In this document: one piece after another, positions 16,203-24,754 of the stretch
Numbering within the stretch: position 1 is the stretch's first letter
Layout of the letters: each line of letters opens with the position of its first letter
DNA from: UMGS1649 sp045637095
GTDB lineage: Bacteria; Bacillota; Clostridia; TANB77; CAG-465
NCBI GenBank assembly: GCA_045637095.1
Contig: JAZTYX010000026.1
Span: 1-39,400, forward strand
Direction of reading: 5' to 3'
Length of the DNA: 39,400 bases
The notes under the pieces: generated by a model
The model's input: the letters and a program-made list of their open reading frames with translations, nothing else
What the model was told of the DNA's origin: nothing
Databases searched by the model: none
Position numbers and translations under genes: made by a program

Positions 16203-17501
16203 TTAATTAGATAACATTTTTGTATCCGTTTCAATATCTTGCTTACTCATTTTTGCAAAAAATCTTACTAAGAAAGATTTTTTATATCCTTCCATATATT
16301 TATTTGCAACATTTTTAGATTCTAAAAGACTTTGTTTTAACCTTTCGATTTCTTGCTCTTTTTTGCTTAATCTGTCTATCATTTCTTTAGACAATTGTTC
16401 TTTTTCTTCTACTAGTTTTTTGTTTTCTTCTTTAGCTTGTTCTAATTGTTGTTTGTCTGCTTTTTCCTTAGTTTGTTCTAGAATTGCTCTAGTCGTTGGA
16501 AACTCAAATACTTCTTCTTTGCTTTCCTTTAAAGGATTTGGATAAAACATTTTCTTAACGTTTAATAACATTGTTGTTTCTATATCTGTAGAATTATCTA
16601 TTAGCGGACTACTATTTACTGATACATTTTTGCAAGCAACTTCTCTTAAGAATTTACTTCCGTTTTCTGCATTATCTGTAAATATTGCCGCACTAAATCC
16701 TGCAGTATTTAGATTTACCATACCTATAGCTTCATCTAAATCCAACACTTCTATACTTTCATAGAACGGTAAATTTATTCCACTTTTAACATATACATCT
16801 ATATTAGGATTTGCATCTAATATTTTAACTATTAATTCCATATTAGTTTCATCCTCTATGTATATATCATAATGATTGTAGCCACTAGAAATTACCTCTA
16901 CTGCAGAAGATAAGTTTATTTTCTTTCTAAACTCTTTATCCCCCAAAGCCACTACCTTTTTAATACTTGCCGTGTTAGATAATAATTCCTCATATCTAGT
17001 TGTAAATATTCTTTGAACTAATTTCTTATCTATGCTATATGCCTCAAACACTCTTCTAATTAATACAAGTAACATATCGTTTGTTCCTTGCATGTAATTA
17101 GATTCGCTAGAAAATACAACTGCATTGTGTGTTAGAATGGCTTTTAATACCATTTCTAACATCACATATGTGTTTCCATCATATACAACACAAATTGTTC
17201 CTAATTTGTCTGTTTCGGAGCCTATCATATAATTTATTTCTTTGTTTTTATTCATAGAGATAACTTTTCTATATTCGTCTTCCGAATTTTGAAAAACATC
17301 TTTTAATCCTAAAAGTTTATTAATATTAAGTTCAAAACCATTTTCATTTGCAATATCTATTTTGTTTGCTTCTATTAAACTTTCTTTACTTTCCTCTAAT
17401 AGATCAAAAATTGTGTCTACAACTTTTTTTCCGTTTAAAGTTATATCCATAGTTGAATGTGCATAAACAGCATCACTTAACATTTCTCTTATGTTGTCCA
17501 T
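16203..17501 (-). CDS. Degenerate aldehyde-dehydrogenase-fold (ProA-like) protein with C-terminal coiled coil
   Basis: Residues about 25-320 follow the pattern of gamma-glutamyl phosphate reductase (ProA). ESLIEANKIDIANENGF resembles its N-terminal helix, KLGTICVVYDGNTYVMLEMV the start of its cofactor domain, LTHNAVVFSSES the next strand, and VLDLDEAIGMVNLNTAGFSA with FLREVACKNVSVNSSPLI its C-terminal lobe. The central segment that should hold the catalytic cysteine is shortened and contains none; the only cysteines are 104 and 290. It is therefore likely a non-catalytic relative. Residues about 338-400 are a coiled coil, followed by a basic amphipathic end (YKKSFLVRFFAKMSKQ). It shares one base with the stop of the 1322-aa gene and precedes the ADP-ribosyltransferase by 25 bases, so the three proteins are probably made together. 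Confidence 0.65.
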   Translation of the reverse strand: MDNIREMLSDAVYAHSTMDITLNGKKVVDTIFDLLEESKESLIEANKIDIANENGFELNINKLLGLKDVFQNSEDEYRKVISMNKNKEINYMIGSETDKLGTICVVYDGNTYVMLEMVLKAILTHNAVVFSSESNYMQGTNDMLLVLIRRVFEAYSIDKKLVQRIFTTRYEELLSNTASIKKVVALGDKEFRKKINLSSAVEVISSGYNHYDIYIEDETNMELIVKILDANPNIDVYVKSGINLPFYESIEVLDLDEAIGMVNLNTAGFSAAIFTDNAENGSKFLREVACKNVSVNSSPLIDNSTDIETTMLLNVKKMFYPNPLKESKEEVFEFPTTRAILEQTKEKADKQQLEQAKEENKKLVEEKEQLSKEMIDRLSKKEQEIERLKQSLLESKNVANKYMEGYKKSFLVRFFAKMSKQDIETDTKMLSN

Positions 17502-20500
17502 TATTCTCTAGGCCCCCTTTCTTCATTTTCTTTCTTAATTATTTGAAGTAGTTCTTCTACTTTCAATCTATCCGCTTCAGGTAAGCTATCTATATCTAAT
17601 ACTCTCTTACCATTTGCGGTTATTTGTCTTAATGTTTTCTTTAATTGATAATCTATATGCTCTCTTGCCTTCTTTTGCTCTTCTTCTGGTAGTTCTTCAC
17701 TTATTGGTGCTGTTAATATGCTAGCCATTTTTACCGGACCGACATCTTCTGCACTATATACTACCGCCATTCTTGCCGTAGCAGCAACCTTTGTTGTTTC
17801 AGGATCTATATAATATCCCCTTGCAATTCTTGACATAAGCTCCTCTGGCGGTGTATTTACACCGTCTTTTACAACAGTTACATACTCCAAGTCATCTTTT
17901 CCAGCTGCAGTTTCCATCTTTTTCATCATTGTAACAGTTGTCACTGGTAGATTTGAACTATCATATACAGGAATTGTATCTTCATGTACATGTAGATTTT
18001 CTAAATTAGAATTTACAATTCCTTCTCTTTCGGCAAGTACATATTGTTCTCTTGCATCTGTGTATGGATGTGGTACCCTTCCGCCTGTTATAACCCCACG
18101 TGGATTTGAATCTCTATGAACTTCCTCATCTGTTTTTATAGCACTAGCTATATCGTTATATCCAAGACCTATAGTTACTTTTCCAAGCCTTAAAGCTTCA
18201 TATTGCTCTTCGGTAATAGTTCCTGCGTCTAGAAGTTCTCTATATACTCTTTCATCTTCCTGCATTAAATCCATAGTAGCTTGCTTGTATACTCCTAACA
18301 CCGCTCTTGTTAATCCTTCACGACCTTCTTCCGGATGTTCTCTTTCATATGTAGTAAATATCTTGTTTGGTATTTCTATGTTATCGAAACAACCAGTATA
18401 TTGGTTTCTCCAGAACCAGCTTTGTGCTACTATTCTTCCTTCGCTATCTCTTACAACAAACACTCTACCATCTTCAGATAGTACACTATGTTCCATACTT
18501 GTTTGTCCTGCGCCACCAATTTCTTGGCAACAATCTGTTAATGTTCCAATAGATAAAGCTAACGGATCGTCGCATCTTAACATTTCATAAGTATAACCAT
18601 CTTTTTCCCCAGCAACTCTAGGTATACTTGAATAGTCTCTCATTTGACCTTCGTTGTACATGACTTGTAGTCTATCGAAGTCCTGTTGACTATACCCTGC
18701 TATTCTAGCTTGTTCTGCTAACCCTTCATTTCCTATTTCAACGCCATCATAATTATTATTACGTATGTATTCTGCTGCAAGTTCTAAAGTTAATGTTCTG
18801 CCTGCATTGTCTCTTGTTATTTCAGAAAATCTTCTTTGTATTAATGCAAGATCTTTTGTATAATCCGGATTAGACATTATTTCATCTTGATGTTTAATAA
18901 AGAATTCTACAAATTTAGGATCGTATTTCATATCAAAAGAGTCAAACATTTGATGCGCTTTGGCAGGTGTTAATACATTACTTACATTCGCCGCTTCTAA
19001 TGCTAAACGTATATCTGTAACTTTTCCATCTGCTAGCTTCTTTGCTTGTTTTTGGTCCACACCCTCACCACGTTCTACAGTTGGCGCTTTATATGTATAT
19101 CTTCCATCTTCACCTAGTACATAGGCTTCTTGGATTAATGCAAGTTTTTCCGGATTGTCTGCAAATTTAGCCATAACTTTTTCATAATCTTCAGTCGAAA
19201 TACTATCTGGTGGAAGTGTTAACATATCCACTACTCTTTTATATCCAGCATCATCACCATGGAATGTTCCCATTGCATAGGCTAATTTTAATATAGCTGT
19301 TTTACCATCATCGTTAAAGTTAAATCTATCTATTCTTGCTAGTTGAGACCATTTCTTACCATTTGTTAAAAAAGCGTCCATTTCTTGTTCTGGAAAATTA
19401 AGCATTACTGTATGGTGTGGTATAAATTTACATCCCGTAGCATTATACCAATTTCCTAAAGTTTGTTCTCTGTGAAGCCCTACCATTTTATCTAAACTTT
19501 CTGCACTTCTCCCAGATAATTTAATTGCATTTTCTGCACCTAACACTTCAAATATTCTTGAATATTCACCTGGCATCGCTCTTTGTATATTTTTACCTTT
19601 TAAATACTCAGACCATTCAGGATGTTCTTTCATTCTGGCAAATGTTAATCTGTAATTAGAACTATGATGGTTTTCGTATCCATCTGTTGTACCATAATAA
19701 TCATCATAGAAATATAGTTTTAATTCTTCAGGTGCAGCTTCTGATAAAAACATTTCAGGATGTTTTTCTTTGAAAAAGTCTGGTGCATCTTCACTATATC
19801 TAATACCTCTAGATAGTATTTCACTCTCTACTTTAGATTCCATTTTGCTAAGCAGTTCTGGCAAACTTTGTATCTCTGCCATATGAATACCATCTCTTCT
19901 TTTATTTAAATATTGTATTGTTCTAGCATTATCTACAGCAAAACTTAGCACTTCTTCACGAGGAACTAACTCTTCTAATACTGAATAAAACTCTCTTGTT
20001 CTATTTTCAAAATATATTAAAGGTCTTTCCAAACACATATCTAGATGCACTCCACCTAAATATTCCGCATACTCAGGATGTTCTACTAAATCTTTTAGTT
20101 CTATTTTTGTAGTATAGAATTTGTCCTGTAATTCTTGTGGAGCATCATGTGATATAAACAAATCTGGATTTTCTTCTCTAAAAGGCCCTTCTAAAGAACG
20201 ATAATCTAATTTTACTTTTGCATTACCATCTGTTGTTCCGTAGATAATTATTCTGCGCATTACTTCATTAAACTCTTCTCTAGTATATGGTCTATCTCCC
20301 GCATCAAACGGTTTTATATATAAGTTGGCGGGATTATCAAACCATCTATTGCCCGCGTAATGTAAATATGCCGTATTTATATACTTTAAATTTTGAAAAT
20401 CGTTTGCTGAAAATATTGGTCCATTTTCTCTTTCAAACTCCATAATAGGAGTTAACCCAAATTTTTCAATCACACCAAAAATGTTTCTAGCTTCAGTTCC

Positions 20501-21469
20501 TTGCATTAATTCAAAAGGAATAAAATCTAGTAATGTCTTTTCATCTACCTCTTCTAGTAGCTTAGGAATATACTTCTCACTCACAGTCATGTTAACTTCA
20601 GACGACCATTCCAACAACTCTGTTAAAGAAGCGTAATTTAACGCTACTTTTATATTTTCTTTACTAGCTCCATGACCTATGAAATACTCACTTAATTTTT
20701 CTTTGTTTTCTTCTACAGTTGCATCAATTTGTATAATTTTAGATACTCTTACCATTTCAGCCATTCCAGAATCTAATAATTCTGGCATGTTGTCTAATAT
20801 ATATCTATATTTTTCTTCAGTAAGTCCTGATTCTGCTACAAACTCCCTAAATCTTCCGTCTAATCTTGAAAAACATCTTTTTCCAGCGAATATCTCAGGA
20901 TTATCTTGTATTTGTTCTAATGTTAATTTAGATTCATAAAAAGCTGTCGCTAATTCTTCTTCTCCTTCAGGGAATTCCACTATATATTCAGGCAATCTCG
21001 TTCTTGTTAATTCAAGGCCACAATATTTATTATATCTCTCGCTATTACAATACGGACTTCTTAAAACATCTTCAATCTCACTTACAATTACATTTTCTAT
21101 TTCTTCCGCCGTAGATTCAGGTGTTAATTCAGAATCTTCTATAGCACGAATTAATGTATAATCTAATTCCTTATACGCCTCAATATTTATATTTACTAAA
21201 TTATGCATTCCAATTTTTCTTGCCACTTCTTTTGCTCTATAGTGCAAATCACCTACTGTGACATCTCCTGCTAGATTCCATGTAACAATATCTTCTAATG
21301 TCAGGTTTCTGCTATAGTATCTTTCTCTTACATCCTCATCTGTTATATCTGGTCTAAACCCATTACGTCTAGCTCTTTCTCTCCTTACTTTAGGAGAAAA
21401 TATAGCCGCCACTCCACTTCTAAATCTCGACTTATACAAACCTGTTTTTCCTAAACTATATTTACTCAT
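17501..21469 (-). CDS. Large 1322-aa repeat protein of unknown function, first gene of the ADP-ribosyltransferase operon
   Basis: I do not recognise this soluble, acidic protein as a whole. A basic N terminus (residues 1-40, many Arg and Lys) precedes a helical body. At least three degenerate copies of a unit are visible near residues 170-197, 443-474 and 579-626: a pattern of (A)PEEL, FY, a lysine-leucine stretch, HPE(Y/W) and YLxGK. Residues about 958-1110 form a distinct domain with LSIGTLTDCCQEIGGAG, IVAQSWFWRNQYTGCFDNIE and VTIGLGYNDIA. The layout recalls acetyltransferase-like folds, but I cannot confirm it. The last 60 residues are helical and charged. It has its own promoter and a leader of about 165 bases, and overlaps the next gene by one base, which implies translational coupling. 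Confidence 0.7.
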   Translation of the reverse strand: MSKYSLGKTGLYKSRFRSGVAAIFSPKVRRERARRNGFRPDITDEDVRERYYSRNLTLEDIVTWNLAGDVTVGDLHYRAKEVARKIGMHNLVNINIEAYKELDYTLIRAIEDSELTPESTAEEIENVIVSEIEDVLRSPYCNSERYNKYCGLELTRTRLPEYIVEFPEGEEELATAFYESKLTLEQIQDNPEIFAGKRCFSRLDGRFREFVAESGLTEEKYRYILDNMPELLDSGMAEMVRVSKIIQIDATVEENKEKLSEYFIGHGASKENIKVALNYASLTELLEWSSEVNMTVSEKYIPKLLEEVDEKTLLDFIPFELMQGTEARNIFGVIEKFGLTPIMEFERENGPIFSANDFQNLKYINTAYLHYAGNRWFDNPANLYIKPFDAGDRPYTREEFNEVMRRIIIYGTTDGNAKVKLDYRSLEGPFREENPDLFISHDAPQELQDKFYTTKIELKDLVEHPEYAEYLGGVHLDMCLERPLIYFENRTREFYSVLEELVPREEVLSFAVDNARTIQYLNKRRDGIHMAEIQSLPELLSKMESKVESEILSRGIRYSEDAPDFFKEKHPEMFLSEAAPEELKLYFYDDYYGTTDGYENHHSSNYRLTFARMKEHPEWSEYLKGKNIQRAMPGEYSRIFEVLGAENAIKLSGRSAESLDKMVGLHREQTLGNWYNATGCKFIPHHTVMLNFPEQEMDAFLTNGKKWSQLARIDRFNFNDDGKTAILKLAYAMGTFHGDDAGYKRVVDMLTLPPDSISTEDYEKVMAKFADNPEKLALIQEAYVLGEDGRYTYKAPTVERGEGVDQKQAKKLADGKVTDIRLALEAANVSNVLTPAKAHQMFDSFDMKYDPKFVEFFIKHQDEIMSNPDYTKDLALIQRRFSEITRDNAGRTLTLELAAEYIRNNNYDGVEIGNEGLAEQARIAGYSQQDFDRLQVMYNEGQMRDYSSIPRVAGEKDGYTYEMLRCDDPLALSIGTLTDCCQEIGGAGQTSMEHSVLSEDGRVFVVRDSEGRIVAQSWFWRNQYTGCFDNIEIPNKIFTTYEREHPEEGREGLTRAVLGVYKQATMDLMQEDERVYRELLDAGTITEEQYEALRLGKVTIGLGYNDIASAIKTDEEVHRDSNPRGVITGGRVPHPYTDAREQYVLAEREGIVNSNLENLHVHEDTIPVYDSSNLPVTTVTMMKKMETAAGKDDLEYVTVVKDGVNTPPEELMSRIARGYYIDPETTKVAATARMAVVYSAEDVGPVKMASILTAPISEELPEEEQKKAREHIDYQLKKTLRQITANGKRVLDIDSLPEADRLKVEELLQIIKKENEERGPRE

Positions 21470-21643
21470 ATTAACCTCTTATTTATTCTTTCTTAAACAC
21501 GCTCTTAATCTTATTTATTATTCTGCTTATATATCCTTCTTCAGATTTCACAATAAGCGTTAAGGATATACATTTTCTTCAGTATATTCTATCATTTCAT
21601 CTTTAAACATATTTCCAACTTCACATACATTTATACAAGATAA

Positions 21644-21674
21644 ATTATATCACATAAGTTTATACTTTTAGCAA
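21644..21674 (-). promoter_or_regulatory. Promoter of the ADP-ribosyltransferase operon, with long leader
   Basis: Minus strand TTGCTA (21669-21674), a long 19-base spacer and extended -10 TGATATAAT (TATAAT at 21644-21649). The leader (about 21470-21637) holds short open frames (one of 16 codons ending VYP, one of 23 codons ending KSVFKKE in another frame) that may be a remnant or leader peptides. Confidence 0.55.
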
Positions 21675-21716
21675 GTTTTAATCCTACTTTTACAAATCTT
21701 TTTTCTTCTCTTTTAT

Positions 21717-21745
21717 TTGACAATTCTCCCCACCCCTTGTATACT
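21717..21745 (+). promoter_or_regulatory. Consensus promoter directly before the RluA-like gene
   Basis: TTGACA (21717-21722), 17 bases, TATACT (21740-21745). The predicted transcript start is about 21752, only a few bases before the ATG at 21755. Confidence 0.8.
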
Positions 21746-21754
21746 TTATGTATT

Positions 21755-22639
21755 ATGAAATTAGAGTATACAAACACAGAATCTTCAGGATATATGACCG
21801 TTTTTAATGTACTTAAAAGCGAATTCCATTTATCTGACAGATTAATACTAAAACTAAAAAGAGAAAAACAAATATATATGCACGGCGAGCCAACTCATGT
21901 AAAAAAAGAACTAGTCCCTGGCGATGTTGTATCTGTAGATATTTCTTTTACAGAAGAATCCGAAAACATAGTTCCAACAAAAATTAGCTTAGACGTTCTT
22001 TATGAAGATGATGGACTTTTAATTATTAACAAAGGGCCAAACACGCCAGTCCATCCATCTATTAACCACTATGAAGATACGCTTTCTAACGGAGTAAAAT
22101 ACTACTTTGAAAGCATAGGGCTAAAAAGAAAAATTCGTCCAATTAACAGATTAGATAAAGATACTTCTGGAATCGTTCTTTTTGCAAAGAACGAATACAT
22201 ACAAGAAAGTCTTACTCACCAAATGAAGAACGGTATGTTCAAGAAAGAATATCTAGCGTTAGTTAATGGAGTATTAGAAGAATCTCCATTGACACTAGTA
22301 AAGAATATTAAAAGAAAATCTGAAAGCATTATTGAAAGATGTGTTTCAGATGATATAGATAGCGAATATGCTGAAACTGTATTTGAAACAATAAAAGAAT
22401 ACAGTGAATATTCACTTATTAAGTGCATTCTTAAAACAGGTAGAACACATCAAATACGAGTACACACTAGTTTCTTAGGACATAGTATTTTAGGTGATAC
22501 ACTTTATGGTAAATCTTCCGATTTAATTTCTAGACAAGCTTTACATGCATACAAAGTAAGTTTTATACATCCTGTTACTAAAGCGCCTATTGAAATAACT
22601 TGTAATCTGCCAGAAGATATGCAAAAACTTTTAAGTTAG
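21755..22639 (+). CDS. RluA-family pseudouridine synthase (23S rRNA or tRNA)
   Basis: The 294-aa enzyme isomerises uridine to pseudouridine in structured RNA. It has an N-terminal S4-like RNA-binding region (about 10-70, SDRLILKLKREKQIYMHGEP) and the catalytic domain with RPINRLDKDTSGIVLFAK, whose Asp in RLDKDTSG is the nucleophile. Further blocks are EYLALVNG, then KTGRTHQIRVHTSFLGHSIL and GDTLYG. The exact RNA site cannot be assigned within RluA/RluC/RluD-type proteins. The frame is open six codons further up to a TTG, but that lies inside the -10 box, so the ATG at 21755 is chosen. There is no ribosome binding site, and the mRNA is probably leaderless. Confidence 0.9.
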   Translation: MKLEYTNTESSGYMTVFNVLKSEFHLSDRLILKLKREKQIYMHGEPTHVKKELVPGDVVSVDISFTEESENIVPTKISLDVLYEDDGLLIINKGPNTPVHPSINHYEDTLSNGVKYYFESIGLKRKIRPINRLDKDTSGIVLFAKNEYIQESLTHQMKNGMFKKEYLALVNGVLEESPLTLVKNIKRKSESIIERCVSDDIDSEYAETVFETIKEYSEYSLIKCILKTGRTHQIRVHTSFLGHSILGDTLYGKSSDLISRQALHAYKVSFIHPVTKAPIEITCNLPEDMQKLLS

Positions 22640-22656
22640 AATAACGCTTATATTTA

Positions 22657-22686
22657 TTTACAAATTTCGACAATCTGTGTTATACT
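22657..22686 (+). promoter_or_regulatory. Promoter of mltG
   Basis: TTTACA (22657-22662), 18 bases, TATACT (22681-22686) with TG one base upstream. GAGGTG precedes the ATG. Confidence 0.6.
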
Positions 22687-22702
22687 ATTTGCGAGGTGCA
22701 AT

Positions 22703-23791
22703 ATGAAGAAATTATTAACTATACTAATAGCTTTAGTTATACTAGTTGTTATAGCAGCTGCTGTACCACTAATTTGGTATACTAACGCAATAGGACCTAT
22801 GAGCGATGAAGCTAAAGATATTAATGTTACAATTGAAATGGGCTCTGGCTCAAGTACGATTGCTAAAACGTTAATGGATGCTGGAGTTATATCTAGCGAT
22901 GTAGCTTTCAAAATATATGTAAAACTAAACAATATATCTGGATTCCAAGCAGGAGAATATGTATTATCTCCAAATATGGATCTTGAAACAATAACAAAAT
23001 CTCTTAAAGAGGGTAAGGTTTTTGAAGAACAAGTAAAGATAACTTTTGTTGAAGGTAAAAATATGATGTGGATAGCAAAGAGAATTGCTGAAACTACAGA
23101 TAACACTGAACAAGATGTTTATGATTTACTTAAAGATAAAACATATCTTCAAAGTTTAATCGATGAGTATTGGTTCTTAACTAACGATATATTAAACAAA
23201 GATATATACTATGCATTAGAAGGATATCTTGCTCCTAATACATATCATTTTGCTAAAAAAGATTTAAGTGTAAAAACAATATTTAAGACAATGCTAGATC
23301 AAACAGAAAAGATACTTGAAGATTACAAAGATACTATTACAAACAGCAAATATACTGTACATGAAATTATGACAATGGCATCAGTTATAGAGCTTGAATG
23401 TCCACCATCTAAAGATAACGAAAACAGAAAAAATACAGCAAGTGTATTTTATAACCGTCTTAAATCTGGTATGGCTTTAGGAAGTGATGTTACAACATAC
23501 TATGCATTTAAAGTTAGTATGGCTGATAGAGACTTAACAGTAACAGAACTTAATACTTACAATCCATACAATACAAGAGGACCTAAAATGGGCGGGAAAC
23601 TTCCAATTGGTCCAATCTGCTCAGCATCTAAGACTTCTATAATAGCTGCAATAGAACCTAATAAAGGTGACGATTTATACTTTGTTGCAGATAAAAATGG
23701 AAAAATTTATTTTACAGAAACATATTCTGAACACGTACAAGTTGTTAATAATCTTAAGAAAAACAACATGTGGTACGAATACGAAAAGTAA
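22703..23791 (+). CDS. mltG: MltG, endolytic murein transglycosylase
   Basis: The 362-aa protein (YceG family) cleaves nascent peptidoglycan strands at the membrane and helps set glycan chain length. It has one N-terminal membrane anchor (about 4-26), a LysM-like region (VTIEMGSGSSTIAKTLMDAG), and the YceG catalytic domain. ALEGYLAPNTYHF and MTMASVIELE carry the catalytic glutamate Glu230; SVFYNRLKSGMALGSDVTT and YNPYNTRG complete the active-site groove. Length is typical. It has its own promoter after the pseudouridine synthase and ends in a strong terminator shared with rsmA, which converges on it. Confidence 0.93.
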   Translation: MKKLLTILIALVILVVIAAAVPLIWYTNAIGPMSDEAKDINVTIEMGSGSSTIAKTLMDAGVISSDVAFKIYVKLNNISGFQAGEYVLSPNMDLETITKSLKEGKVFEEQVKITFVEGKNMMWIAKRIAETTDNTEQDVYDLLKDKTYLQSLIDEYWFLTNDILNKDIYYALEGYLAPNTYHFAKKDLSVKTIFKTMLDQTEKILEDYKDTITNSKYTVHEIMTMASVIELECPPSKDNENRKNTASVFYNRLKSGMALGSDVTTYYAFKVSMADRDLTVTELNTYNPYNTRGPKMGGKLPIGPICSASKTSIIAAIEPNKGDDLYFVADKNGKIYFTETYSEHVQVVNNLKKNNMWYEYEK

Positions 23792-23801
23792 TATATACAT
23801 T

Positions 23802-23834
23802 AAAAATACAGACTAAAATCTAGTCTGTATTTTT
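23802..23834. terminator. Bidirectional terminator between mltG and rsmA
   Basis: A 14-bp stem, AAAAATACAGACTA with its complement, and a 5-base loop. U-runs lie on both strands; it overlaps the rsmA stop codon. Confidence 0.85.
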
Positions 23835-24686
23835 TATTTCATATATTTCGTTAGCAATCTTTGCGAATGTTTCTACCGATACTTCTTCAGCTCTAACAGT
23901 TTCTTTTAATCCGACTTTGCTTATTATTTCTTCTATTTCTGTTTTAGTTAATCCACATAATCCACAGTTTGCCAGTGAATTAGCCATTTTCTTTCTTCTT
24001 TCAGAGAAAGCTTTCTTAACTAGTTCTTCAAATATTTTCCCATCTTTTATTCCAAGCGCATGTTCTTTCTCTTTATTAGGAGTTATTTTAATAACTGCTG
24101 ATGTTACATTGGGAGCTGGCACAAACGATGTATTTGGGACTACGAATATTTTTTCAACATCTGCTTGGTAATTAGTATTTATTGTAAGTACACCAAATTC
24201 TTTACTACCAGGCTTTGATGCTATTCTGTCTGCTACTTCTTTTTGCACCATTACAGTTATACTTGCGATGTTTTCTTTGTATTCTAACAACTTAAATATA
24301 ATTGGCGTTGTAATGTAATATGGTAAGTTTGCTATTACTCTAACTTTTCCTTTTACATCTTTAATATATTCCTCCAGATTTACTTTAAGTATATCCATAT
24401 TTACAATAGTTAAATTGTTATGTGCTGCAAATCTTCCATTTAGTATTTCTATCATATCCGTATCTATTTCAAATGCTAAAACTTGTGCCCCTGTTTGTAG
24501 TATATATTCTGTAAGATTTCCTAGTCCTGGTCCTATTTCTATTACAAGATCATCTTCTTTAACATCTGAGTTTTCAACAATTCCGCTTAGAATGTTGTCA
24601 TCTACAAGGAAGTTTTGTCCGAAACATTTCTTTGCAAACAATTTATTGCTTCTCATTATTCTGTTTGTTATTTCTAAACTGTTCAT
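23820..24686 (-). CDS. rsmA: RsmA (KsgA), 16S rRNA adenine dimethyltransferase
   Basis: The 288-aa enzyme dimethylates two adjacent adenosines near the 3' end of 16S rRNA during 30S maturation. KKCFGQNFLVDDNIL (20-33) is the family's N-terminal signature. VIEIGPGLGNLTEYIL (48-63) binds S-adenosylmethionine, and IANLPYYITTPI (118-129) is the N-(L/I)-P-Y catalytic motif. The C-terminal domain has the usual AFSERRKKMANSL helix. Full length. As in Bacillus subtilis it lies downstream of a yabE-type gene, although the intervening rnmV is absent and a terminator separates the two here. The start is the ATG with a GGAGAG-like site. Confidence 0.95.
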   Translation of the reverse strand: MNSLEITNRIMRSNKLFAKKCFGQNFLVDDNILSGIVENSDVKEDDLVIEIGPGLGNLTEYILQTGAQVLAFEIDTDMIEILNGRFAAHNNLTIVNMDILKVNLEEYIKDVKGKVRVIANLPYYITTPIIFKLLEYKENIASITVMVQKEVADRIASKPGSKEFGVLTINTNYQADVEKIFVVPNTSFVPAPNVTSAVIKITPNKEKEHALGIKDGKIFEELVKKAFSERRKKMANSLANCGLCGLTKTEIEEIISKVGLKETVRAEEVSVETFAKIANEIYEIKNTD

Positions 24687-24703
24687 TCTTTTTATCTCTC
24701 CTT

Positions 24704-24733
24704 AAAAATTAAGAGTGCTAAAAGCACTCTTAA
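24704..24733 (-). terminator. Intrinsic terminator after the yabE-like gene
   Basis: TTAAGAGTGCT pairs with AGCACTCTTAA (24709-24733) around a tiny A-rich loop and is followed by TTTTT on the minus strand. It partly isolates rsmA from the gene upstream. Confidence 0.75.
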
Positions 24734-24754
24734 ATTATTTTTATTATCTTTCTA

